A DNA stretch of 64,000 nt from Oleispira sp963851095 (GCA_963851095.1 CAWKOX010000007.1:124001-188000), one strand, 5' to 3'. Counted from the first letter of the stretch, positions 18,265 through 27,626 are shown. Program-made: numbers and translations. Notes: generated from the letters alone by a model not told the origin.

Positions 18265-18867
18265 ATGGTTAAAGAATACAGCCCTGTCAAATCAGCTGTT
18301 ACCGCGTCGCAGGTCGCGGGAGAGCTTTATCGCGCCAGTCTAATTGCTCGGCAATTATCACTGGCGGCTAAAAATTCTCAAGCGGTCGTTCATCGCGCAG
18401 GAAGCCGCGTTGCTGGCTTAAAAGTCATCTCAGAATACTTTGCCGACCTTGCTTTAAAAACCATCAAACTTGCCGAAGACATTAATACTATCTCGTTAGA
18501 TATCTCCCAAATAGCCGTAGAGCGCTGGCGACTGAATACTTTAGTCGGGCACTTATTCGATAGCCAAGAAAAAAATGCCAATGATAATGTCGAACAGATT
18601 GTTCACGATGTTCAAGCACATCAGCTTGAATTAAATAATCACTTTAATGTTGAAATACGAAAGCTGGAAAGCCAGTTAGAAGAGATTCAACAGTATATGC
18701 AGGCCAGCCGGGTCATTGCGGTTTCATTCCGCTTAGAAGCAACACAAACTGACGAGTATCAAGGCATATTAGACGATATGGCCGATAATATTGACGTCTT
18801 TTCAGAAAAAATAAAACAGCATGTCATTGGTGCTAAGACTTATATTGATCGATTATTACAGTCATAA
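18265..18867 (+). CDS. All-helical protein resembling a chemoreceptor signalling stalk
   Basis: About 200 residues from ATG 18265 (a TTG two codons earlier is possible). There is no membrane helix and no globular motif; almost the whole chain is predicted helix with heptad spacing (IRKLESQLEEIQQYMQASR and flanks). The N-terminal third contains a run similar to the tips of methyl-accepting proteins, but no CheA/CheW-binding hairpin can be recognised with certainty. The ODP-type gene follows after 58 bases. Together they may be a soluble oxygen or iron sensor. Moderately sure it is a real gene, unsure of function. Confidence 0.6.
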   Translation: MVKEYSPVKSAVTASQVAGELYRASLIARQLSLAAKNSQAVVHRAGSRVAGLKVISEYFADLALKTIKLAEDINTISLDISQIAVERWRLNTLVGHLFDSQEKNANDNVEQIVHDVQAHQLELNNHFNVEIRKLESQLEEIQQYMQASRVIAVSFRLEATQTDEYQGILDDMADNIDVFSEKIKQHVIGAKTYIDRLLQS

Positions 18868-18925
18868 ATATTGATCGATTATTACCGTTATACATAACTT
18901 GGTTACCCGTTGAAGGAAGCAGGAC

Positions 18926-19660
18926 ATGGAAGCTAAACTCTTATTTGATGATAAACACCAATGGTATGTTTTTGCTAGAGATCCGACTAAGCCCGATAAA
19001 ATAATCGATACCAATCAGTATATGGTAGTGAGTGGCAACGAATCTCTCATATTAGATCCTGGCGGCATAGAAATATTTTCATCGATGCTATCGACCATTT
19101 TAAAATTTATCCCCATCGAGCAAGTCACGCATCTATTTGCTTCGCACCAAGACCCCGATATCATTTCATCTTTAGGTATGTGGGATCAGGTTATTCCAAA
19201 TGCAAAACTGTATACCCCTAGTTTATGGGAAGGGTTTATTCGTCATTTTGGTTGCGAGAATATTGAGTTTTGCGGCATCGAAGATGGCGGTGGTCAGTTA
19301 ACCATTGGTGATACCGTTTTGCAGTTTATTCCAGCCCATTATATGCACTCTTCAGCTAACTTTAATGTGTACGATCCAGTTGCCAAAATTTTATTTTCTG
19401 GTGACATTGGCGCAGCATTAGAGCCACAAGATAGCTCGTTATACATTGAAGACTTTGATAGCCATTGCGATAAGATGCGATTTTTTCACCAGCGTTGGAT
19501 GCCCAGTAATGCGGCTAAAATGAATTGGCTAAGTCGTGTTCGCAAGCTGGATATCGATATGATGTTACCTCAACATGGGCGTATCTTTAGAGGTAAAGAA
19601 GTCGAACAGTTCTTCGACTGGTTCGAAGCACTTGAGGTAGGCTCCGCGATAAATAGTTAA
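18926..19660 (+). CDS. Metallo-beta-lactamase-fold diiron protein (ODP type)
   Basis: 244 residues with the beta-lactamase fold and metal ligands in the order expected for the oxygen-binding diiron (ODP) and flavodiiron families: H74-Q-D76-P-D78, then His138 (PAHYMHS), Asp160 (FSGDIG) and His217 (PQHGRIF). There is no flavodoxin domain, so it is not a complete flavodiiron reductase. Stand-alone ODP proteins serve as O2/Fe sensors coupled to chemoreceptors in spirochaetes and Thermotoga. The start follows GAAGGAAG. The preceding helical gene fits a sensor pairing. An ordinary hydrolase role cannot be excluded. Confidence 0.8.
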   Translation: MEAKLLFDDKHQWYVFARDPTKPDKIIDTNQYMVVSGNESLILDPGGIEIFSSMLSTILKFIPIEQVTHLFASHQDPDIISSLGMWDQVIPNAKLYTPSLWEGFIRHFGCENIEFCGIEDGGGQLTIGDTVLQFIPAHYMHSSANFNVYDPVAKILFSGDIGAALEPQDSSLYIEDFDSHCDKMRFFHQRWMPSNAAKMNWLSRVRKLDIDMMLPQHGRIFRGKEVEQFFDWFEALEVGSAINS

Positions 19661-19739
19661 TATTTACAGGCTTGATATTACGCAATAGGGTGTTTGAGGT
19701 ATACTTTCACTATTTCTACCTTCTCGGATCTATTTTCAT

Positions 19740-20396
19740 ATGAGTTCTAACAAGTATCATCATGGTGATTTGAAAGCTTCTTTAATTGAAGCGGCCAATA
19801 CGATTTTATTACGTGATGGTGCTGATGCTTTATCTCTTCGAGCTATTGCCGCAGAAGTCGGCGTTTCACACATGGCCCCTTATGCTCATTTTAAAAACAA
19901 AAAAGAACTCATCAGTAGTATTGCGGAAGCAGGTTTTGTGCAAATGGCCGATACCATGGAAGCAGTAGCGCATGAACTAACCGCAAAGAAGACCGTATCA
20001 GCCGGAGAATTAATTTTGGCATATGGTGCAAGTTATTTAGAGTTTGCGACTAGCAATCCTCAATTATACCGATTGATGTTAGGTCAGGTCGAAACCACAG
20101 GGCGTAAGAATAAGAAGGGTGATACGCAGGCAGAATCTAATGTTAAGACGAATGCTGTTAATAGTCCTGTTATAGAAAGCAGTAAAAAGCCTTTTATTTT
20201 ATTGCGTGAGGCATTTGCGTTGCGCGGTGATACAGATGAACGAGTAAAAGCGCAAGCGTTAGGCGCATGGTCAATGGTGCATGGTATGGCAGCGCTGGTA
20301 ATTGAAGGCCATATTCAAGTTCCCGAAGGAACCAGCTTTAAGCACTTCTTAGCCGCTGCCACACCTCTTGCGGACCAGTTTAAAGAGTCATTTTAG
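19740..20396 (+). CDS. TetR-family regulator with WHG domain
   Basis: 218 residues. The N-terminal helix-turn-helix is typical (AANTILLRDGADALSLRAIA, VSHMAPYAHFKNKKELI). The C-terminal ligand domain contains ALGAWSMVHGMAALVIEG, a WHG-type signature, with a Lys/Ser/Asn-rich insert around 123-145. It is convergent with the ferredoxin reductase and CrtI-like genes and is the nearest regulator for them. A candidate operator lies before the CrtI-like gene. Ligand unknown, possibly a lipid or acyl compound. Confidence 0.88.
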   Translation: MSSNKYHHGDLKASLIEAANTILLRDGADALSLRAIAAEVGVSHMAPYAHFKNKKELISSIAEAGFVQMADTMEAVAHELTAKKTVSAGELILAYGASYLEFATSNPQLYRLMLGQVETTGRKNKKGDTQAESNVKTNAVNSPVIESSKKPFILLREAFALRGDTDERVKAQALGAWSMVHGMAALVIEGHIQVPEGTSFKHFLAAATPLADQFKESF

Positions 20397-20450
20397 TATT
20401 GCTATGACTCTTTAAACTCGCAGGTCCATACCTGTATCTACACCAGTTAT

Positions 20451-21695
20451 CTACACCAACAACTCGACATCACTGGTCGGAAAAGCAACACAAGAGTGAC
20501 ACCAACCATAGGCTTCATCGGTGGAGCGTAAGCGTGCTTCGGCAGGATTGAATACCGAACCTTTCAATACTTTAACCCGGCATAAACTGCACTCTCCGGA
20601 TCGACAAGCATTCTCAGCGCTATAGCCGTGACGTTCCATGCTGTTTAATAATGGCTCATCGACTCTCGCTTCAAATACACCTTGGCTGCCATCGGCTTTA
20701 TGAATAGTTACTTTTACTTTATCCGTCGCAATCAAGTTTTCTGGCCAACCTGATAATTTTTCAGGATGCTTAGGTGGGCCATTACATTCAATACGAACAC
20801 GTCTTGCTTTGACTTTTAGCTGCTTTAACTGCTCGTCACAAAAATCATGGAAGCTGGTGGGGCCGCAGATATAAAACATTTTGGCTTGTAGTGTGTCTAA
20901 GTCACTTCCTAATAGCTCTGTTAGCAATTCTGCATTTACATGTCCAGTGCGGCCTTTATAGTTTTTTGTCGGCCGAGAAATCAGCCAAGTAATTGTTAAA
21001 AATTCGTGTGCTTTCTCTAACTGTTTTAGTTCACGTTCATAAATGACATCTGCTTCGTAACTTGAAGCGTAAATAAGATGCATTTTTGGTGCTATTTTTG
21101 TATTTAAGGCGCGTCTACTCTCAATCATGTTAAGAATCATACTTCTGGCTGGAGCAATGCCTGAGCCGCCTGCAAGAAATACTAAATCATCACCATGAAA
21201 TAACGGGTTATGATAAAACGTCCCCATAGGGCCTGTGCTTTGAAAGCGATCACCGGCTTTTACGTCATTCAGTAAAAAATGTGAGACAAATCCATCAGCA
21301 ACACGCTTAATGGTTAGGTCATAAAATCCTCTTTCTTGTGGAGCAGAAGATATTGCATAAGGGCGTGCGGTTTCAGTCCCTTCAATATTAACAAACAGAT
21401 TAATGTACTGCCCCGCTTGAAACGGAGGTAGAAAATTATCTTCAGCTTTAAAGCGCAATGTTTTTGTACTGGCGGTATCTTCAATCACTTCGCTAACAAT
21501 TAGTTTCAAACGCTTAGGATGCAAACTTGCAATCGTTCTAGCGACCAAACCATTTTCTTCGTTAAAATCTGTGCCTGTTTTAATCAGTTCTCGCTGATGA
21601 TCCAACGCATTCTGATAACCGTTCACCGCATGTAAAATAGTATTCTTTTCGTCGGAATGAGTATTGTCGTTGCTATTAGAATGATTGCTAGGCAT
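20451..21695 (-). CDS. Ferredoxin reductase with C-terminal 2Fe-2S domain
   Basis: 414 residues: an FAD-binding barrel (about 60-165, with RPYAISSAP), an NAD(P)-binding domain (about 170-300, with LAGGSGIAPARSM and FYICGPTSF), and a plant-type ferredoxin domain at the C-terminus with C-X4-C-X2-C in CRSGECSLC and a fourth Cys in WCHSC. It passes electrons from NAD(P)H through FAD to the iron-sulfur centre and on to a partner enzyme. It overlaps the upstream CrtI-like gene by 8 bases, so that enzyme is the likely partner or pathway neighbour. Confidence 0.88.
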   Translation of the reverse strand: MPSNHSNSNDNTHSDEKNTILHAVNGYQNALDHQRELIKTGTDFNEENGLVARTIASLHPKRLKLIVSEVIEDTASTKTLRFKAEDNFLPPFQAGQYINLFVNIEGTETARPYAISSAPQERGFYDLTIKRVADGFVSHFLLNDVKAGDRFQSTGPMGTFYHNPLFHGDDLVFLAGGSGIAPARSMILNMIESRRALNTKIAPKMHLIYASSYEADVIYERELKQLEKAHEFLTITWLISRPTKNYKGRTGHVNAELLTELLGSDLDTLQAKMFYICGPTSFHDFCDEQLKQLKVKARRVRIECNGPPKHPEKLSGWPENLIATDKVKVTIHKADGSQGVFEARVDEPLLNSMERHGYSAENACRSGECSLCRVKVLKGSVFNPAEARLRSTDEAYGWCHSCVAFPTSDVELLV

Positions 21696-23250
21696 GAGAC
21701 GACTCCTGCTTAAGGGTTTCTGATTGAGGTACTTTATTTTTAATCTTTTTTAATACGGCTCGGGCTGTGCTTTCACCGATCATGTACGTTGGTTGAAAAC
21801 CGCCCATGCCATTCCAGCTGCCTGCCATATGCAAACCAGAGATAGTATCGATGCGTTCACGAAACATAACGGCGTCTTGGGTATTTTGTTGGAATCCATA
21901 AATCGCACCGCCTGGAGTATTCAAATAACGCATCATGGTGAGGGGGGTTGCTACTTCAACTTCTTCGATATTTTTTCGAATATTAGGAAATACTCGCTCG
22001 GCATGTTCGATCAGTTTGTCTGCAAAATCATATTTTGCTTTGGCGTAATCCTCTACCGCTAAATCTTGCCATGCCTGGCCGTATTGCAGACAAAGCAGAG
22101 ATAAAGATGATTTCCCTTCGGGAGCAAAACTCGGATCATCATGGTTGTAACAGGTGAGCATGGTATGAGTCGGGTTGTGTATCCCTTTCATTGTCTCAAA
22201 GGCTGCTTCTTCATCTCTATCATCGATAATAAAATTCGATGCCGCTGTTATTCCTAGCTCTTTGGGTGTGCAGTCTAAGCCAAGATAGAGTACAAATGCT
22301 GAGGTGCCTAAGCGACGAGATTTCATATCATCGGCCGCTTTTTTTGGAGTAGGAATATCCAATAGTTCATTAAATGTATGCTGCGGGCTGGTATTTGATA
22401 TAACGTGATCGCAACTAAAAATATCCCCGTGTTCTGTTTGCACGGCTTTTATTTTTTCGTTTTCAGTAATAATTTTTGCGGCACCGGTATTAAACAGTAC
22501 TTTACCGCCAGCGTTTAAAAAGGATTCTAACAAAGCGCTGGAAATGGCTTGTGAACCCCCTTGAACATGACTAGGTTTAAATGCCGCGTAGGCATAGATC
22601 ATCACGGCCAAATCACAAAATGGAATGTCTTTAGGTGGCAAGCCTATGTAACACCAATATGCAGCGATAACCGCTTTTAGATCTTTGTTTTCGAAGAATT
22701 CTTCTAGAACATCTTTTGATGGTGTTAACCCATATTGTAAATAATTTGGGCAGCTGGATTCTAATACTTTTTGATCGCCCATCTTTTGTGCTCTGGGTAA
22801 TGCCATAAAGCATTCAAGAGACAGTTTTTCACACAGCGTTAAATACGCTTCAATGTTGTCAGCTTCTTCTGGATAGTGAGAAATTAGCGTTTTTTTAAGG
22901 GCTTTAATATTGGCTGGCAGGGTAACGTCTATCTCATGCTCAGAATTTTCGGTTGAGGGTAAAACAAGACGATACAGTTCGCGTTCTTCCACAATATTAA
23001 GCTGGTCCATAATGCCTAAGTCAGTGAAAATTTTACGCATAATAAAAGGATTTTTCTTAGTCCCCATACCACTCAGCTGATGCAGTGCGACTTCAAACTC
23101 GAATTCACCGCGAACAAAGGAGGTCGCGCAGCCACCTGGAATATTATGGCGCTCTAATAATAAGGTACGAGCCCCGCCTCTTTGTAGGGCCGTTGCGGCA
23201 GTTAAGCCAGCATTCCCAGCACCAATCACTATGGCATCAAAATCTGTCAT
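21688..23250 (-). CDS. CrtI / retinol-saturase-like FAD oxidoreductase
   Basis: 520 residues. The N-terminal dinucleotide fold DAIVIGAGNAGLTAATAL binds FAD and is followed by GGCATSF. The C-terminal part has GFQPTYMIGESTARAV, typical of phytoene desaturase and all-trans-retinol 13,14-reductase relatives. Probable role: desaturation or saturation of an isoprenoid or other hydrophobic substrate, with electrons relayed by the overlapping ferredoxin reductase. No carotenoid synthesis genes are nearby, so the substrate is open. The upstream region holds a palindrome with direct repeats likely to bind a TetR-type repressor. Confidence 0.85.
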   Translation of the reverse strand: MTDFDAIVIGAGNAGLTAATALQRGGARTLLLERHNIPGGCATSFVRGEFEFEVALHQLSGMGTKKNPFIMRKIFTDLGIMDQLNIVEERELYRLVLPSTENSEHEIDVTLPANIKALKKTLISHYPEEADNIEAYLTLCEKLSLECFMALPRAQKMGDQKVLESSCPNYLQYGLTPSKDVLEEFFENKDLKAVIAAYWCYIGLPPKDIPFCDLAVMIYAYAAFKPSHVQGGSQAISSALLESFLNAGGKVLFNTGAAKIITENEKIKAVQTEHGDIFSCDHVISNTSPQHTFNELLDIPTPKKAADDMKSRRLGTSAFVLYLGLDCTPKELGITAASNFIIDDRDEEAAFETMKGIHNPTHTMLTCYNHDDPSFAPEGKSSLSLLCLQYGQAWQDLAVEDYAKAKYDFADKLIEHAERVFPNIRKNIEEVEVATPLTMMRYLNTPGGAIYGFQQNTQDAVMFRERIDTISGLHMAGSWNGMGGFQPTYMIGESTARAVLKKIKNKVPQSETLKQESSHA

Positions 23251-23287
23251 ATAAGCCTCTGCATTTGCTCTATTATTTAATTAACTA

Positions 23288-23313
23288 TACAGTGTAAAGT
23301 TTACAGTATAAAG
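23288..23313. promoter_or_regulatory. Candidate TetR operator before the CrtI-like operon
   Basis: A perfect palindrome TGTAAA-G-TTTACA at 23293-23305 is embedded in two direct repeats, TACAGTGTAAAG (23288-23299) and TACAGTATAAAG (23302-23313), about 40 bases before the ATG at 23250. Size and symmetry suit a TetR-family repressor such as the one at 19740. Confidence 0.55.
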
Positions 23314-23436
23314 ATTAATCCAGATTAGCGCGTACTGTCAAGCCTTGGTTTGGAAACTTCCTCGTGTCGGTAATCTTGAACCTAGGGATTGTCTAAGGTT
23401 TAATGTTGAATTAAAGATCGCTTCGATTTTCTCATT

Positions 23437-24240
23437 ATGGGTAAGAATCTTATTTCACACTCTCGTTCGCGTTTTAGCGTGTTTGGCCGCAACTTATTTG
23501 TCTATTTCTTAGGACTTTCGCTAGGCTATTCGCCAGCTTTTGCAGATGACGTAACCGTCGCAGTTGCTTCAAACTTTATTAGCCCTATGCAAAAATTGGT
23601 CGCTGACTTTGAGCAGAAGAGTGAACATTCTATAACGCTAGTATCGGGTTCATCGGGGCGCTTTTATGCGCAGATAAGTCATGGGGCTCCCTTCGACTTA
23701 CTACTCTCTGCCGATAGTGATAAACCTGCACGGCTTATTAACGATGGCCTTGCACAGCCCAGCAATTTATTCACTTATGCCTATGGCCGTTTAGTCTTAT
23801 GGACGCCCGAGGCGGGGCAGGTCGTGAATGAAAAGACGCTATCAAGTGCAGAGTTTACGCATTTAGCCATCGCTAATTCAAAACTGGCCCCTTATGGCAA
23901 AGCAGCCAAAGAAGTATTAACCCAGCTCGGTTTAGCGAAAGCGACGCGTTCAAGATGGGTCGTAGGAGAAAACATCTCTCAGACTTATCAATTTGTGGTC
24001 AGTCAAAATGCTCGCTATGGCTTTATTGCAGCTTCTCAATGGCAAGGTCAAGGCTCTGGCTGGTTGATTCCTGAAGCATTGCATCAGCCTATTCAGCAAG
24101 ATGCTGTGGTCTTAAGTCGAGCAAAAGATAAGCAAGCAGTCTTTGAATTGGTTGAATATTTGCAATCCCCAGCGGCGGCGGTCATTATCCAAGACTATGG
24201 TTATCAGGTTCCCCCAGCGTCATCCATTCATACTCGCTAG
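23437..24240 (+). CDS. modA: Molybdate ABC transporter, periplasmic binding protein
   Basis: 267 residues with a signal peptide ending SPAFADD. The mature protein starts VTVAVASNFISPMQKLVADF and has the SGSSGRFYAQISHGAPFDLLLSAD run split across about 68-90, in which Ser residues bind the oxyanion, as known for ModA. The gene leads modBC with 17 bases to modB. It captures molybdate (or tungstate) in the periplasm. No molybdenum-cofactor riboswitch or ModE site was recognised upstream. Confidence 0.95.
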   Translation: MGKNLISHSRSRFSVFGRNLFVYFLGLSLGYSPAFADDVTVAVASNFISPMQKLVADFEQKSEHSITLVSGSSGRFYAQISHGAPFDLLLSADSDKPARLINDGLAQPSNLFTYAYGRLVLWTPEAGQVVNEKTLSSAEFTHLAIANSKLAPYGKAAKEVLTQLGLAKATRSRWVVGENISQTYQFVVSQNARYGFIAASQWQGQGSGWLIPEALHQPIQQDAVVLSRAKDKQAVFELVEYLQSPAAAVIIQDYGYQVPPASSIHTR

Positions 24241-24257
24241 CAGAGGAAGTTCTATCC

Positions 24258-24959
24258 GTGGATCAGGTCTTAGGTTTAACCCCAGAAGATTGGCAGGCTA
24301 TATTTTTAACACTTAAACTAGCGACGTTAGTGACGATTATTTTACTGGTGATCGCAACGCCTGTTGCATGGTGGTTGACCACAACACGTTCTAAGCTAAA
24401 ACCGATTGTAGGTGCTCTTGTGGCACTTCCTTTGGTATTACCACCAACAGTGATTGGTTTTTATTTACTCATTGCTATGGGGCCTAGTGGGCCTGTGGGA
24501 GAGTTCACTCAAAGCCTTGGCTTGGGTACGCTACCCTTTACCTTTGCCGGTTTAGTGATTGCGTCTGTCATCTATTCTTTTCCTTTTGTCGTTCAGCCGA
24601 TACAAAATTCATTCGAAGCATTGGGTAAGCGGCCGTTAGAAGTTGCAGCAACCTTAAGAGCCTCGCGCTTAGATACTTTTTTTACTGTGATCTTACCTTT
24701 GGCCAAGCCCGGGTTTATAACGGCAGCCATCTTAGGGTTTGCGCACACCGTAGGTGAATTCGGGGTAATCCTAATGATAGGAGGGAATATCCCAGGGGAA
24801 ACTCAGGTGATATCTGTGCTTATTTATGAGCATGTCGAAAGCTTGCAGTATGCTCAGGCACACAGTCTATCGGCAGCGATGATCATCTTCTCATTTGTGG
24901 TACTGCTACTGCTATATGGCTTTAATCAAAAACAGAAAAGCATTCGGGTTATTAACTAA
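24258..24959 (+). CDS. modB: Molybdate ABC transporter permease
   Basis: 233 residues, GTG start at 24258 supported by AGAGGAAG upstream. Five to six hydrophobic helices and the permease coupling loop EVAATLRASRLDTFFTVILP (EAA motif, around 133-152) are present. It forms the inner-membrane channel for molybdate with ModC. Its TAA stop shares one base with the modC ATG (TAATG), giving tight coupling. Confidence 0.95.
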   Translation: MDQVLGLTPEDWQAIFLTLKLATLVTIILLVIATPVAWWLTTTRSKLKPIVGALVALPLVLPPTVIGFYLLIAMGPSGPVGEFTQSLGLGTLPFTFAGLVIASVIYSFPFVVQPIQNSFEALGKRPLEVAATLRASRLDTFFTVILPLAKPGFITAAILGFAHTVGEFGVILMIGGNIPGETQVISVLIYEHVESLQYAQAHSLSAAMIIFSFVVLLLLYGFNQKQKSIRVIN

Positions 24960-26075
24960 TGGATCATAACAATCAGATATCCTTAGTCTTAAAGTGGCCT
25001 AGAAAGAGTATTAATATAGACCTTGATGTAAAAATTCCTGCTCAAGGCGTTACCGCTATTTATGGCCCATCTGGTTCTGGTAAAACAAGCCTGCTTCGAT
25101 GTATCGCGGGCTTAGAAAAAGTTAAGCACTGCACGTTAAGTTTTCGCGATCAGGTATGGCAAAGCGCAAAGCACTTTGTTCCGACCCGCCAGCGTGCGAT
25201 TGGCTATGTCTTCCAAGAAGCGAGCTTACTGGCTCACCTGAGTGCAGCCGACAACTTAAACTATGCATTAAAACGTGCGAATCCAGGAAAGCCTTTAGCA
25301 ACGTTAGAAGAGGTCGTTGAGCTATTAGGATTAGCTCAGCTTTTAGATCAGTTTCCAGATCAGCTATCGGGTGGAGAGCGCCAGCGCGTAGCGATTGCTC
25401 GGGCGTTATTAATTAATCCCGATTTATTACTGATGGATGAGCCTCTTGCGTCGTTAGACCATGCGCGTAAGCAAGAACTATTGCCTTATTTAGAGCGTAT
25501 CTGCCACCAGTATCATGTGCCTGTGATTTATATTAGTCACTCGTTATGGGAGGTTTCTTTATTAGCCGATCATATCGTGATGTTAGATGCTGGCCGTATC
25601 ACTAAATCAGAAAACTTTTTAGAAGCGATTAATAGCCCCGATTTTCCGATTTCACAGCAAGAACATATCAGTAGTTTATTACAATGTAAGGTGATGGAGC
25701 ATAATGAACAATGGGGGCTTACTCGGTTTACACTGAAAGAGCTTGCTGACCCAGTAGTCGGGCAGAAGCTTAATGAGCACTCATTATGGCTTGCAGCAAT
25801 GTGATCTTAGCGCAGGCCAAGAAGTACGACTGAATATTTTAGCCAGCGATGTCAGCTTATCGTTGAGCCATCACGAAGATACCAGCATCAGTAATATTCT
25901 ACCGGTAACGATTATCAGTATTGAGCCATTACAGCATGGTTTATTAATGCTTCAGCTTGCCTTAGGTGAATCGATATTGCGTGCAAAACTAACCCAGCGG
26001 TCCGTTGATCGTTTGGCATTAAGTGTGGGGCAAAACGTATGGGCGCAAGTAAAATCAGCGGCTTTAATTCAATAA
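24959..26075 (+). pseudogene. modC: Molybdate ABC transporter ATPase, frameshifted in the C-terminal domain
   Basis: The first 281 codons hold a complete ABC ATPase: Walker A GPSGSGKT at 36-43, Q-loop FQEAS, signature LSGGERQRVA, Walker B LLLMDEPLASLD and the switch His in YISHS. The frame then stops at 25802-25804. A second frame (from about 25799) continues the TOBE molybdate-binding domain (CDLSAGQEVRLNILASDVSL...) to 26075. One extra base near 25797-25800 explains both, and the corrected length of about 371 residues is normal for ModC. The truncated form keeps the ATPase core but loses half of the regulatory domain, so partial activity is possible. No slippery heptamer for programmed shifting is seen. 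Confidence 0.88.
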
Positions 26076-26119
26076 ACGTTTACATCGCATACTAAAATAG
26101 TTTGCCTAGGAATTTGAAA

Positions 26120-26785
26120 ATGAATAAAACAGCAATTGTGATCGGTGCAACAGGGTTAATTGGACGGCATCTTGTCGATGAGCTTATAGCCTCGCCTCGT
26201 TTTTCTAAGGTGGTGGCGCTAACCCGAAAGCCGTTAAGCATTACTTCAGAAAAATTTGAAAATCATATTGTCGATTTTGAGCACCTAGAAGACTATTCAG
26301 AGTTATTGTCAGCGGATGCTTTATTTTCATGTTTGGGAACGACTAAGAAAGATGTGGGGTCTATTGCGGCTCAGCGTCGAGTCGATGTAGATTATCAATA
26401 TAACGCGGCCAAGCTGGGTCGTCTGCAAGGTATTGATGAATACTATTTAGTATCATCCAGTGGTGCTAATGCTAAAAGCGTGTCAGCCTATTTAAAAATG
26501 AAAGGTGAGTTAGAAGATAACGTGATCGCGCTGGATTTTAAGCGGTGTGTGATTTTTAGGCCGTCATTATTAATGGGTGAAAGAGAAGATAAGCGACCAG
26601 GAGAGTTTTTTGCTGGAAAAGTAATGCCGTTATTATCTTGCATCCCAGTACTAAGAAAGTACCGTCCTATAAAGGGTATTGAAGTCGCTACTAAAATGGC
26701 ACAGATTGCTTCAATAAGCCCTAAAAATACCTCTAATACAAAAATCGAACATTATACGCTTGATGAAATTTTTATCGCGGGCTGA
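26120..26785 (+). CDS. NAD(P)-binding Rossmann protein (HTATIP2/atypical SDR-like)
   Basis: About 221 residues from ATG 26120, which has AGGA 8 bases upstream; a TTG at 26102 is less likely. The N-terminal nucleotide fold IVIGATGLIGRHLVDELI is clear, with SCLGTTKKDVGS and YYLVSSSGANAKS later, as in HTATIP2-like NAD(P)H-binding oxidoreductases. The substrate is unknown. It lies between modC and the convergent bfd gene. Confidence 0.82.
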   Translation: MNKTAIVIGATGLIGRHLVDELIASPRFSKVVALTRKPLSITSEKFENHIVDFEHLEDYSELLSADALFSCLGTTKKDVGSIAAQRRVDVDYQYNAAKLGRLQGIDEYYLVSSSGANAKSVSAYLKMKGELEDNVIALDFKRCVIFRPSLLMGEREDKRPGEFFAGKVMPLLSCIPVLRKYRPIKGIEVATKMAQIASISPKNTSNTKIEHYTLDEIFIAG

Positions 26786-26805
26786 AAGGCATGACAGCCA
26801 AAGGC

Positions 26806-27000
26806 TTAAGCTACGTAAAATTGAGCTTTTTGTGCGCTGGCTTTTGCTTGTTCAATGACTTCATGTGCCTGACGTACACATTGACCACACTGAGAACCAA
26901 GATTCAGAGTTTTACGTACTTCGCGTACATTTTTGGCGCCTTCAGAGACTGCTTTCTGAATAGCCTTTTCGTTAATTCCGTGACAGATGCATACAAACAT
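26806..27000 (-). CDS. bfd: Bacterioferritin-associated ferredoxin
   Basis: 64 residues, with the 2Fe-2S ligands Cys4, Cys6, Cys38 and Cys41 exactly as in known Bfd (FVCICHG, GSQCGQC). Bfd binds bacterioferritin, reduces its heme and releases stored iron. It is transcribed in the same direction as the two bacterioferritin genes, 149 bases downstream of them, in keeping with joint iron storage and release. Confidence 0.95.
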   Translation of the reverse strand: MFVCICHGINEKAIQKAVSEGAKNVREVRKTLNLGSQCGQCVRQAHEVIEQAKASAQKAQFYVA

Positions 27001-27148
27001 GGCGTTACCACTAGCGAGATCGATAATATAGCTCTATCTTAACGCTAATGATAACGGTTATCAAACAAGATTTTGAATCAATTGAGAATTATTCAATAAA
27101 ATTGCTTAATCTTTACCCAGTAGCCACTTAGGCGGGCTATTAGACAGG

Positions 27149-27625
27149 CTATACCGCGCCCATTTGGCTCTGAATATAATTAGGCAGACCAATCTTTTCA
27201 ATCAGGCCTAAATGCTGTTCTAACCAGTAGATGTGGTCAGTTTCAGTATCATTTAGCAGCTCTTGCAAGAGAGCGCGAGTCACGTAATCGCGTTCTTCTT
27301 CACACACGGCAATAATTTTACGTAAGCTGGTGGCTACGCTGTATTCAGCTGCTAGGTCATTTTTCAGCATTTGCTCAACGTTATCACCGATCAACAGTGG
27401 CTCGCGTGATGCAGTATCGGCTTTTCCATCTAGGAAGATGATACGTTCAATGATGCGTGATGCATGATCTAGCTCTTCTTCATGCTCATGGACTAGCTGC
27501 TTATGAAGTTTATTGATACCCCAATCTTCATATAATTTGCCATGAGCAAGATATTGATCCATCGAAGTTAATTCGAGTGTCAGCTGTCTGTTTAGTAGAT
27601 CGATGATCTTTGTATTGCCTTTCAT
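27149..27625 (-). CDS. bfr: Bacterioferritin subunit with ferroxidase site, lacking heme Met
   Basis: 158 residues of four-helix ferritin. The diiron site is complete: Glu18, Tyr25, Glu51, His54, Glu94, and Glu128/His131 (shifted by one from the usual 127/130). Position 52, the Met that ligates heme between two subunits, is Leu. It can therefore oxidise iron but probably cannot bind heme as a homodimer. The upstream gene encodes the reciprocal subunit, so mixed 24-mers are likely. Stored iron would be released with Bfd. Confidence 0.93.
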   Translation of the reverse strand: MKGNTKIIDLLNRQLTLELTSMDQYLAHGKLYEDWGINKLHKQLVHEHEEELDHASRIIERIIFLDGKADTASREPLLIGDNVEQMLKNDLAAEYSVATSLRKIIAVCEEERDYVTRALLQELLNDTETDHIYWLEQHLGLIEKIGLPNYIQSQMGAV

Positions 27626-27626
27626 C

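Noticed and set aside
23314..23436. Molybdenum-cofactor riboswitch or ModE site before modA
   Set aside because: I looked for a conserved multi-stem leader or a palindromic ModE box and saw neither.
25790..25810. Programmed ribosomal frameshift in modC
   Set aside because: No slippery heptamer, no stimulating hairpin or internal Shine-Dalgarno; a simple one-base indel explains it better.
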